A program made the position numbers and the translations under genes. 46,532 nucleotides of DNA, from contig NZ_AQXX01000090.1 in NCBI RefSeq assembly GCF_000376785.1, positions 1 to 46,532 on the forward strand, given 5' to 3'. Of this stretch, positions 34,968 to 42,985 are shown in pieces. Numbering within the stretch: position 1 is the stretch's first letter; each line of letters begins with the position of its first letter. The notes beneath the pieces are model-generated. The model did no database searches, was not told the DNA's origin, and worked only from the letters and a program-made list of their open reading frames with translations. This stretch comes from Hahella ganghwensis DSM 17046 (GTDB taxonomy: Bacteria; Pseudomonadota; Gammaproteobacteria; Pseudomonadales; Oleiphilaceae).

Positions 34968-37454
34968 ATGGATGAAGTAGTTAAAGAGAAACTATCCTCT
35001 ATACGGGCTCAGTACCAGGCCCAGTTGGAGCAAAAGGCGGAGCTGCTTGAGCAGTTATGGTTGCAGTCCAAGGCTCCTGTATCTTCATCCGACAAGGGGC
35101 CAGCCCTGACTGATCTCTTGCATCTCCTGCACCGGCTGGCTGGCTCCGGCAGAACCTTTGGGTTTCCCGAGATATCCAATCTTGCCAAAGAGCTCGACCG
35201 GTCCATCCGGGAAATGGACGTCGGTGATTTTCAAAGTGATCCTAAGATCCTTTATCCACTCAAGCAGCAATTGCTCAAATCCCTTATTCAACCGGTCGTC
35301 AATGACAGTGATGCCAAGGTCGATCATCCAGGCAAAGCGGAACACCACCTGGTCTATATCGTGGAAGACGATCCTTCCATGGCAGGCTGGTTTCGCGAGG
35401 CCTTGCATACCCAGGGTTATGAAGTCGAATTATATAGCTCTTTACCTGATCTGAAAAAGGCGGTCCTGACCGTTGCTCCCAGACTGATTATCATGGACGT
35501 GTCGCTACCCCAGGGTGACAATGCTGAGATCCGGGTTTGCCAGGATATGCAGCTTTTCAACGATGCCAGAATTCCTATTGTGGTGATATCCCACTACTCC
35601 GGTTTTAAGACTCGTCTTGTCGCGGTCAGGGCAGGAGTCAGAGCTTATCTGAATAAACCTCTCAATCAGACCACGTTGATTTCCTGTCTGCATGAGATTG
35701 TCGAGGAGCAGCCGTCCGATCCCTACCGTATATTACTGGTGGATGACGACGGGGACCTGATCAACATTTATCGCCTGAATCTGGAAGAAGCGGGAGTTAA
35801 GGTTTATGGCCTGTCCGCGCCGCAACATACGCTGGAAGTGTTGGAGTCTTTTCGTCCCGAATTAGTGGTGCTGGACCTGCACATGCCTGTGTGCAATGGT
35901 CTGGAATTGGGGCAGGTCATCCGTCAGCAGGTTCGGTATGCCAATATCCCCATCGTCTTCCTGTCTGCTGACAGCAGCGAAGATATCCAACTGGAAGCGA
36001 TACGACTGGCCGGTGACGATTACATCAGCAAACCCATCGAACCCTGGCGCCTGCGCACCAATCTTCTGGCCAGGTTAAAACGTGCGAGAATGGTGAATCA
36101 GTACGTTAACGAGTTGGTAAAAGAAATTTCGTTCAAGGAGCAGCATGACGCTCTGACGGAGTTACCCAACAAGATTCAGTTGGAAAACCGGCTGAAGCTG
36201 GCAATGAGAAATGTGCGGGAAGGTGTCCGCAAGCACCTGGCGCTGTTTCTGGTGGATATCGATAACTTCCAGCAGGTAAATGATGCCTATGGTCACGAGC
36301 TTGGGGATCAATTACTCGTGGATATGGCAAAACGTCTGGAGTCGTCACTGCCGCATAGTTGTATCGTCAGTCGTCCCGGAGGTGATGAATTCGCCATTCT
36401 GTTCAAGTCCATGACTGGTCCTCATCAGGTGGTGCATTACGCAGAGCGGATGCTGGAATTATGCGATTTACCCTTTGTTGTTGGGGCTGATGAGGTCAAG
36501 CTGAGTTTCAGTATTGGTATTGCTCCCTATTCAGCCAGCATGCGGGCAATAGACTGCAAAACCCTATTTAAACAGGCGGATACAGCTCTGTTCAGAGCCA
36601 AAGGGTCAGGGAAAAATGATTACGTGATATTTGAGTCGCGTATGGAATCGGAATTGGTGGCCAGAGTCACTATGGCCAGCGATTTGAGAAAGGCTCTGCA
36701 GAATGATGAGTTTCACCTGGTGTTCCAGCCCCAAATGAATCTGATGTCGAATGAAATCGTTGGCGCCGAGGTTTTATTGCGTTGGGAGCATCCCCGTCGA
36801 GGGCTGATCTCGCCGACGGAGTTCATTCCTGTAGCGGAAAGTCATGGCCTGATTGAGCGCCTGGGGGAGTATGTGTTGCGCTCAGCGATTCGCTATCTGG
36901 CCGGTTGTATTGAGCGATATGGTCATGCAGTGTCGCTTGCCGTCAATGTGTCCCCCCGACAGTTTGCCTCGCCGGAATTTGTCGAGCAGATCGCTGAACT
37001 GTTGAAAGAATATGATGTTGACGGACAGCTGCTGGAGCTGGAAATTACGGAGAGTGCCTTGGCGCAAGATATCGATACAGCCGTGAACAAACTCAATCGA
37101 TTGCGAAAGTTTGGTGTGCGAATGGCTGTTGATGACTTTGGTACAGGCTTTTCTAATATGGCGTCATTGAAACGCTATCCCGTGGATATGATCAAGATTG
37201 ACCGATCGTTTATTCGTGATCTGCCTGAGGATGAAGATGACTTGGCCATTGTGACCGCCATCATCGAAATGGGGCATGCACTGGGTCTCAAACTCCTGGC
37301 AGAAGGGGTTGAAAACGAGGAGCAAATGGCCGTGATGAAGGAGCTTCGCTGTGACTTTGTGCAGGGGTTCTATATTTCCAGGCCCATGCCGGCAGATGTA
37401 TTTGAAATCCGCCTGATAGAGAACCAGCAGAGCGGTACTGATCTGTTGCGCTGA
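34968..37454 (+). CDS. HPt-REC-REC-GGDEF-EAL protein
   Basis: 828 residues from ATG 34968 (GGAGGG at 34955-34960; an in-frame TTG 34941 would add 9). HPt domain (about 1-110) with phospho-His about 55 in LLHRLAGSGRTFGF. REC1 (IVEDDPS, Asp about 177 in IIMDVSLP), REC2 (LLVDDDGD, Asp about 303 in VVLDLHMP). GGDEF intact at about 471 (SRPGGDEFAILF), without the RxxD inhibitory site. EAL at about 601 reads EVL, with LEITES, DDFGTGFS and KIDRSFI all present, so phosphodiesterase activity is possible. Cytosolic, no membrane segment. An N-terminal HPt in a GGDEF-EAL protein is unusual. Probably under phosphorelay control. Confidence 0.94.
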   Translation: MDEVVKEKLSSIRAQYQAQLEQKAELLEQLWLQSKAPVSSSDKGPALTDLLHLLHRLAGSGRTFGFPEISNLAKELDRSIREMDVGDFQSDPKILYPLKQQLLKSLIQPVVNDSDAKVDHPGKAEHHLVYIVEDDPSMAGWFREALHTQGYEVELYSSLPDLKKAVLTVAPRLIIMDVSLPQGDNAEIRVCQDMQLFNDARIPIVVISHYSGFKTRLVAVRAGVRAYLNKPLNQTTLISCLHEIVEEQPSDPYRILLVDDDGDLINIYRLNLEEAGVKVYGLSAPQHTLEVLESFRPELVVLDLHMPVCNGLELGQVIRQQVRYANIPIVFLSADSSEDIQLEAIRLAGDDYISKPIEPWRLRTNLLARLKRARMVNQYVNELVKEISFKEQHDALTELPNKIQLENRLKLAMRNVREGVRKHLALFLVDIDNFQQVNDAYGHELGDQLLVDMAKRLESSLPHSCIVSRPGGDEFAILFKSMTGPHQVVHYAERMLELCDLPFVVGADEVKLSFSIGIAPYSASMRAIDCKTLFKQADTALFRAKGSGKNDYVIFESRMESELVARVTMASDLRKALQNDEFHLVFQPQMNLMSNEIVGAEVLLRWEHPRRGLISPTEFIPVAESHGLIERLGEYVLRSAIRYLAGCIERYGHAVSLAVNVSPRQFASPEFVEQIAELLKEYDVDGQLLELEITESALAQDIDTAVNKLNRLRKFGVRMAVDDFGTGFSNMASLKRYPVDMIKIDRSFIRDLPEDEDDLAIVTAIIEMGHALGLKLLAEGVENEEQMAVMKELRCDFVQGFYISRPMPADVFEIRLIENQQSGTDLLR

Positions 37455-37505
37455 GGTGGCGTTATCGGTGTCCTCCCCATATACTGCCTGAAAGCAGCCT
37501 ACTCT

Positions 37506-37539
37506 TTTTTTGATCCAACCGGTTTTTTGATCCATCCGG
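37506..37539 (+). repeat. 17-bp tandem repeat before the MBL gene
   Basis: Two copies of TTTTTTGATCCAACCGG (37506-37522) and the same with one change (37523-37539). They lie 13 bp before the next ATG and 50 bp after the GGDEF/EAL stop. Too short to assign a role. Confidence 0.6.
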
Positions 37540-37552
37540 TGACTGAGGATAT

Positions 37553-38191
37553 ATGCTTCAATACAAAATCGTTCCCGTAACTCAATTTCAGCAGAACTGC
37601 AGTGTTATCTGGTGTGATAAGACCCGTCAGGCTGCCGTTGTGGACCCTGGCGGAGATATCCCCAAAATCGAGTCAGTTCTGACCGACAATGACCTGACAC
37701 TGGAAAAGATTCTGTTGACTCATGCCCACATAGATCATGCCGGGGCGACTGCCAATCTTTCGGACCAGTTTGAACTGCCGGTAGAAGGGCCGGAATGGGA
37801 AGATAAATTCTGGATTGATGCATTGCCCCAGCAGAGCGCAATGTTCGGATTTCCACAGGCTCGCACCTTTACGCCGGACCGTTGGCTGAAAGATGGCGAT
37901 ATAGTGACCGTTGGCGAGGAAACTCTGCAGGTCTTTCATTGCCCGGGGCACACACCCGGCCATGTGGTGTTCTATCACCCGGAGACTAAACTGGCGCTGG
38001 TTGGAGATGTTCTGTTTAACGGATCTATCGGCCGTACGGATTTCCCCAGGGGTGATTATGACACTCTCGTCCATTCCATTCGGAGCAAACTCTGGCCGTT
38101 AGGGGATGACGTATCATTTGTACCCGGCCACGGACCTATGTCCACCTTTGGGCAGGAGCGGCGTAGCAATCCATTTGTGAAAGACCTGTAA
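37553..38191 (+). CDS. MBL-fold metal hydrolase (GloB/YcbL-like)
   Basis: 212 residues with the metallo-beta-lactamase fold: LLTHAHIDHAGAT (about 59-71, the metal-binding HxHxDH), FHCPGHTPGHVVFY (about 125-138), LALVGDVLFNGSIGRTDF and FVPGHGPMST (final His). The length and short C-terminus resemble type II glyoxalase-like YcbL proteins rather than full GloB. GAGGA precedes the ATG. Likely a thioester hydrolase of the glyoxalase II group; substrate not read from the sequence. Confidence 0.88.
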   Translation: MLQYKIVPVTQFQQNCSVIWCDKTRQAAVVDPGGDIPKIESVLTDNDLTLEKILLTHAHIDHAGATANLSDQFELPVEGPEWEDKFWIDALPQQSAMFGFPQARTFTPDRWLKDGDIVTVGEETLQVFHCPGHTPGHVVFYHPETKLALVGDVLFNGSIGRTDFPRGDYDTLVHSIRSKLWPLGDDVSFVPGHGPMSTFGQERRSNPFVKDL

Positions 38192-38209
38192 GTCTGTTCA
38201 AATCAATTC

Positions 38210-38236
38210 GGGGTCTGACTCTGCGAGTCTGACCCC
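38210..38236. repeat. REP-like palindrome, copy A
   Basis: GGGGTC-T-GACTC, loop TGC, GAGTC-T-GACCCC: 11 paired bases with a central T-T mismatch. It lies between the convergent MBL and amidase genes, a typical REP position, and may stop transcription from both sides. The same unit recurs at 44913, 44972, 45865 and 45910. Confidence 0.8.
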
Positions 38237-38261
38237 TGTTTCCTGATGTGGGGTTCTGAGC

Positions 38262-39956
38262 CTATCTCAACATATTAAACGAATAAGCCGCCCGCTTTCT
38301 CTCACACATGCCCTCCAGGGCTTTACCGCAACGCAGTAACAGATGTTCATGCCAGGCTTTGCCCATCAACTGCAGACCGATAGGCAGGCCTTTGTCATCG
38401 TAGTCAACCGGCACGGTCAATGCTGGAAGTCCTGTCAGATTGGCAGGAAAAGCAAAGCGCATGAGTTCCGTCAGCACCTGGATATTGCTTTCCGCACTAT
38501 CTTCGGATTCCTGTTGAACCAATGTTGCGGTTATGGCCGTGGAGGGGGATACGATGATATCCACTTCCTGCAGGACCCGGTTGAATTCGTTGATGGCCAG
38601 AGTTCGTACTCGTTGAGCCTTGACATAGTCGGTACTGGAAAAAATTTTTGCCAAGGCCAGATTCAGCCTGGTATTCAGGGCAAAGTCCTTGCTGTTTCTC
38701 CGGTACTCCGTGTCCACCGCGGCCAGCATTTCTGAGCTGATGGTCAATGCATGGGCGATACGTTGGAGGTCGAGGTCTTCGATGGTGATGTTTTTGATTG
38801 TCGCTCCCAGTGACTTGAGTTTTTCTATGGCAAGCTGGCACTTCTGCACCACCTCTCTGGAGGCGTGTGAAAACCAGGAGGAATAAATTCCAATAGTCAG
38901 GCCGCTCAGGTCCTTGTTGCGGTATTCACTGAGGTGGGGTAATGGCTGCTCAATGCTGAAAGAATCCAGTGGATCTGCTCCGGCCATGAGTGCATAAGCC
39001 ATAGCCACATCATCGACCGTCTGACCAATCGGGCCGATGTGGGCAACCGACCAACATAGCGGGAACGCGCCGTGTTCACTGATCCGCCCCCAAGTAGGTT
39101 TCAGCCCGGCAAGTCCGCAGAGTGCGGCAGGTATCCTGATGGACCCTCCACCGTCAGCTCCAACCGCCACAGGGCATAAACCGGCCGCAACCGAGGCCGC
39201 GCTACCACTGGATGACCCCCCGGGATAGTGGTGCAGGTTATGGGGGTTTCGGCAATGACCATGATGGCTGTTGGCTCCCGTGACCCCAATGCCGATTTCC
39301 TGCATGTTGGCCTTCCCAATGATAACCGCACCGGCGGCACGCAGTCGGGCAACAACTGTGGCATCATGCTCAGCAGAGTTGGTGTTTCCGTAAACCTTGG
39401 TGCCGACTGTGGTTGCGTAGGGCACTGCGTCTATCTCATCTTTCACGACCACAGGGACACCGTCGAAAAGACTCAGCGGTTGTCCGTCAGCCAGCCTTTG
39501 CGCACTCTCACCGGCCTGTCGCCGAATATCCTGATCGAATGTGGTGATAATGGCTCTCAGTGGTGGCTGTTCGCGATCACTTTCGATGATCGCAGCAATG
39601 ACTTTGTCTGCAATCTCTTGCGGACCGATATGACCACTGCGGTAGGCTTTGGCGTAATCCATGACACTGGGCAGAGGCGATTCTGTCGCCGGGAAGTCCG
39701 GTTCTGCGAAAATTTCGAGGGTGCCCTTGGCTCTTTCCGCTGCTATCTGACGCCCGGAAGCGTGTTTGGGCAGATAAGTAGGAGGTGTGTCCAGTGGCGT
39801 GCTACGGATTTTGGCTGCGCCGGTTTCACGCATCAGCGCTGGTGAGAGTAAGGTGCGTGAGTAGTTGTTTTCCATCAACGCGACGATGGACTTTAGTGGA
39901 GCTCCCGCCAAACGCGGTACTTTCAGGGATTTCAAGTCGTAGGGCATAGATGACAT
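38262..39956 (-). CDS. Amidase-signature family hydrolase
   Basis: 564 residues. The amidase signature is intact: catalytic Lys in VVVKDEIDA (about 172), cis-Ser in PGGSSSGSAASVAAG (about 250) and nucleophile Ser in GADGGGSIRIPAALCG (about 273). It has a ~100-residue N-terminal extension before the core, seen in fatty-acid-amide-hydrolase-like and aryl-acylamidase members. No signal peptide. The gene is alone on the minus strand, divergent from the subtilase gene. Substrate cannot be named; FAAH-like amide hydrolysis is one possibility. Confidence 0.9.
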   Translation of the reverse strand: MSSMPYDLKSLKVPRLAGAPLKSIVALMENNYSRTLLSPALMRETGAAKIRSTPLDTPPTYLPKHASGRQIAAERAKGTLEIFAEPDFPATESPLPSVMDYAKAYRSGHIGPQEIADKVIAAIIESDREQPPLRAIITTFDQDIRRQAGESAQRLADGQPLSLFDGVPVVVKDEIDAVPYATTVGTKVYGNTNSAEHDATVVARLRAAGAVIIGKANMQEIGIGVTGANSHHGHCRNPHNLHHYPGGSSSGSAASVAAGLCPVAVGADGGGSIRIPAALCGLAGLKPTWGRISEHGAFPLCWSVAHIGPIGQTVDDVAMAYALMAGADPLDSFSIEQPLPHLSEYRNKDLSGLTIGIYSSWFSHASREVVQKCQLAIEKLKSLGATIKNITIEDLDLQRIAHALTISSEMLAAVDTEYRRNSKDFALNTRLNLALAKIFSSTDYVKAQRVRTLAINEFNRVLQEVDIIVSPSTAITATLVQQESEDSAESNIQVLTELMRFAFPANLTGLPALTVPVDYDDKGLPIGLQLMGKAWHEHLLLRCGKALEGMCERKRAAYSFNMLR

Positions 39957-40205
39957 CCGCGACGGTATTATGAGTTATTGTTATCGATTTAGTGTAGTTC
40001 ACCGGGCCGGTTTGGGGGATCTACAACAAACAGGGTGGTAATTTTAGAGTGCTCTGGAGGATTTCTAAAGCCCGATGTCACCAAAATTTTGAAACAGAAT
40101 GAAACACTTAACTTATTGTCATCGCTTCATTTAAGGCCACTATAACAGTTATCTTGAACTATACTCTAAAAAGAAACTTTATCTCTTGTTGTTAAGGATC
40201 ATGTT
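39957..40205. promoter_or_regulatory. Divergent amidase / subtilase intergenic region
   Basis: 249 bp with both promoters. On the plus strand a TATACT at 40160-40165 is a plausible -10, but no -35 is seen at 16-18 bp. AAGGA (40194-40198) is the ribosome site for the protease. Nothing else definite. Confidence 0.35.
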
Positions 40206-42815
40206 ATGCCCCAGGGCCTGCGTTGTGTCTTCATCATGGTTTCTTTCGCTGCTTTACTGGCAGCCTGCGGAGGCGGTGGAGGCGGCGGTGGAGGAAGCAG
40301 TACCTCGACAGTCGATGAAGGGCCTTATGATGTCAGCGGCCGGATTACGATTCCTGAATTTGTCTATGTGGACGGTGATACCTCGGATACCAGCGGTTCC
40401 AGTATTACACCAGTGAATAACTCGTCTACCAGTGCTCAGCGGGTTCCAAATCCCTCTATTCTGGCTGGCTATGTCAGCAATAATTCGGGAGTCTACAGCT
40501 CTGGCTTTTCCTACTTCGTTGACACCACGGATGTCTATCTGACGACCCTGATTACCGGGCAGAAAGTGACCCTTGAGGCCTACGATGCGGCAACTGGGTT
40601 CTCGACGAATATCACCGCGTCCCTGTATCGCAAGACTGCCCCCACAGTTGCCGTGGACTCCGATACGATCACCGACGGCGAGTCGCTGACGTTCACTGCC
40701 CCGGATTCCGGTGAATTCTATATTGAGATTATCAATGCCAGCGGCCCTTCCACCTATCTGCTGAATGTTGCCAGTGGAACGGATATAGCTGCCTTAACCG
40801 ACTCCAGCGTGAATGCGGACTTCGTTCCTGGAGAGGCGATCATTCGGTATGCACCGGGTCTTTCCGCCAGCAGTGTGGCGAATGAGCCTCTACCGGGTTA
40901 TTTCACGCAGAGAATGAATGATGCCGGTACCCATGGGGTGTTCAGATTCAATGAAGAATCTTCCGACGGGGTGAGGCGCCTGACCGGTTTAAGTCGGGCG
41001 GAGCAAAAATCCAAAACGCTGGATATGATTGAATCTCTTCGCTCCCGGCCGGATATCCTGTTGGCTGAGCCAAATTACATCCGGAAAGCCTATGAAGTCA
41101 CACCGGGCGATTCGGAATACGACCGTCAATGGCATTACCCGCAGATCAATCTTCCCACCGCCTGGGAGGAAAGCACGGGGAACGGCACTGTTGTGGCGGT
41201 TCTGGATACCGGTGTACTGGTGAATCATCCGGACCTGACCAATCAATTATTGCGAAATGGTGCGTCGGTCGTGGGGTATGATTTTGTCAGCTCCACATCG
41301 TTGTCCAATGATGGGGACGGGATAGACTCGAACCCGAATGATCCTGGTGACAGTACCATCGGCGAGAGCAGTTTTCACGGTACCCACGTAGCCGGAACGA
41401 TTGCTGCTCAAACCAATGGCTTTGGTGGCGTTGGGGTGGCTTTTGATGCCCGCATCATGCCGATTCGTGTGCTGGGGCTTGGTGGCAGTGGCACGGATGC
41501 GGACTTGATTCAGGGAATCCGCTACGCAGCCAGACTTTCCAATAGCTCAGGAACCTTACCTACTCAGAGAGCTGATGTGATCAATCTAAGCCTGGGGGGA
41601 CCGGGGTTTTCTGCCTCACTCGGTGAAGCGGTAGCTGACGCTATCAGTGCCGGTGTGATTGTGGTGGCGGCGGCCGGAAACGAGAATACCAGCGATTTAT
41701 CCTACCCTGCGTCCTATTCCGGGGTGATATCCGTATCTGCCACTGGGCGCAGTAATCAGAAGGCTTATTACTCCAATTTTGGATCTACTGTTGATGTGGC
41801 GGCGCCCGGCGGGGACATGTCATCCAGCTCCAGTAACGGCATATTTTCAACCTGGGGGAATGACAGTAGCGGCACTGTTCAGCTGACCTACGCCTACCTG
41901 CAGGGCACTTCCATGGCAACTCCCCATGTGGCGGGGGTCATGGCGTTGATGAAAGAAGTTCGCAATACCGACTCAGAGTCATTCAATTCCAGTGATGCCA
42001 ATACGTTGCTGCAGAGTGGCGCTATGACGGTGGATCTGGGTGAAGCGGGCAGAGACGATATTTTCGGGTACGGTTTGATTGATGCCGCCAAAGCGATTCA
42101 GGCCGCTGGTGCCACGATCTATCCGACACTCAGTGCTGACGCCAGTAGTCTGACCTTCACCAATAGTGGCACTGAGACAGTGACGTTGACCATTCCCAGC
42201 GGCGTGACGCTGGATAGTTTCAGCGTCAATTCAGATGGTCCCACCGCCTGGTTGAGTATTTTGGAGAGCGGCCCGATGGATGGCACCACCTATGATGTAA
42301 CGGTGGATGACACGGGGCTGGATCTCGGTGTCAGCTATCCCGGTGAAGTCTTGTTTGAGTACACCTCTACCAAGTCTGGCTCGCCAGCAAAGAACAATAC
42401 ATTGTCTATCCCCGTGACCCTGGTGCTGGTAGACCCAAGCAGCTCACCCGATGCTGGACGTCATTACATTCTGCTCGTGGATGATGCCTCTGTGGCTGCC
42501 GATCAGGGAACCCCCGACACTGATGTTTATCAGGCCGTTGCAGACGCTGTGGACGGCGAATACACCTTTACAGTGACGGATGTGCCAGCAGGTATCTATA
42601 TGCTGGTGGCAGGAAGCGACAACGATGACGATGGACTGATCTGTGATGAAGGTGAAGCCTGTGGATTCTATCCGATCACAGGTCGACCTGAGACCGTGGA
42701 AATCACTGCGGATCGCAGTGGGCTGGTATTTTCCACCGGATACAGCGAAGCTGTGTCCAGCAGCTCTACAGAAAACCAGGGCTCAGGTGGCGGGTATCGC
42801 AGACTGCAGGACTGA
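40206..42815 (+). CDS. Secreted subtilisin-like (S8) serine protease, lipoprotein
   Basis: 869 residues. Lipoprotein signal with LLAAC (Cys21), followed by nine Gly codons and a Ser/Thr linker. Then a pre-peptidase-type beta domain (about 70-200), a prodomain-like segment (FVPGEAIIRYAPGLSASS) and the S8 catalytic domain with the triad Asp334 (VLDTG), His391 (HGTHVAGT) and Ser569 (GTSMATPHVAGVMAL). A C-terminal beta-rich region of about 230 residues ends in a Ser/Gly tail. Start ATG 40206 is preferred over the out-of-frame ATG 40201. It should be anchored to the outer membrane or released as an exoprotease. Transcribed alone, with a good terminator after it. Confidence 0.93.
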   Translation: MPQGLRCVFIMVSFAALLAACGGGGGGGGGSSTSTVDEGPYDVSGRITIPEFVYVDGDTSDTSGSSITPVNNSSTSAQRVPNPSILAGYVSNNSGVYSSGFSYFVDTTDVYLTTLITGQKVTLEAYDAATGFSTNITASLYRKTAPTVAVDSDTITDGESLTFTAPDSGEFYIEIINASGPSTYLLNVASGTDIAALTDSSVNADFVPGEAIIRYAPGLSASSVANEPLPGYFTQRMNDAGTHGVFRFNEESSDGVRRLTGLSRAEQKSKTLDMIESLRSRPDILLAEPNYIRKAYEVTPGDSEYDRQWHYPQINLPTAWEESTGNGTVVAVLDTGVLVNHPDLTNQLLRNGASVVGYDFVSSTSLSNDGDGIDSNPNDPGDSTIGESSFHGTHVAGTIAAQTNGFGGVGVAFDARIMPIRVLGLGGSGTDADLIQGIRYAARLSNSSGTLPTQRADVINLSLGGPGFSASLGEAVADAISAGVIVVAAAGNENTSDLSYPASYSGVISVSATGRSNQKAYYSNFGSTVDVAAPGGDMSSSSSNGIFSTWGNDSSGTVQLTYAYLQGTSMATPHVAGVMALMKEVRNTDSESFNSSDANTLLQSGAMTVDLGEAGRDDIFGYGLIDAAKAIQAAGATIYPTLSADASSLTFTNSGTETVTLTIPSGVTLDSFSVNSDGPTAWLSILESGPMDGTTYDVTVDDTGLDLGVSYPGEVLFEYTSTKSGSPAKNNTLSIPVTLVLVDPSSSPDAGRHYILLVDDASVAADQGTPDTDVYQAVADAVDGEYTFTVTDVPAGIYMLVAGSDNDDDGLICDEGEACGFYPITGRPETVEITADRSGLVFSTGYSEAVSSSSTENQGSGGGYRRLQD

Positions 42816-42832
42816 TTGACAGCGATTAATTA

Positions 42833-42864
42833 CCCGGTTTGTCGCGCCAAACCGGGACTTTTCC
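42833..42864 (+). terminator. Terminator of the subtilase gene
   Basis: Perfect 9-bp stem CCCGGTTTG / CAAACCGGG (42833-42841, 42848-42856), 6-nt loop TCGCGC, followed by ACTTTTCC. Seventeen bases past the stop. The U-tract is short but usable. Confidence 0.7.
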
Positions 42865-42985
42865 TCTCGGGTTTCGCATTCAGCCATTGAAACCCTTGGC
42901 TACCCTAGGTACATTTTGCCAATTTGCAGGCTCTGATAATGCTGTCAGCAGCCTCGCGGTTATGTAAGTTTGCAGGAGTATTCAC

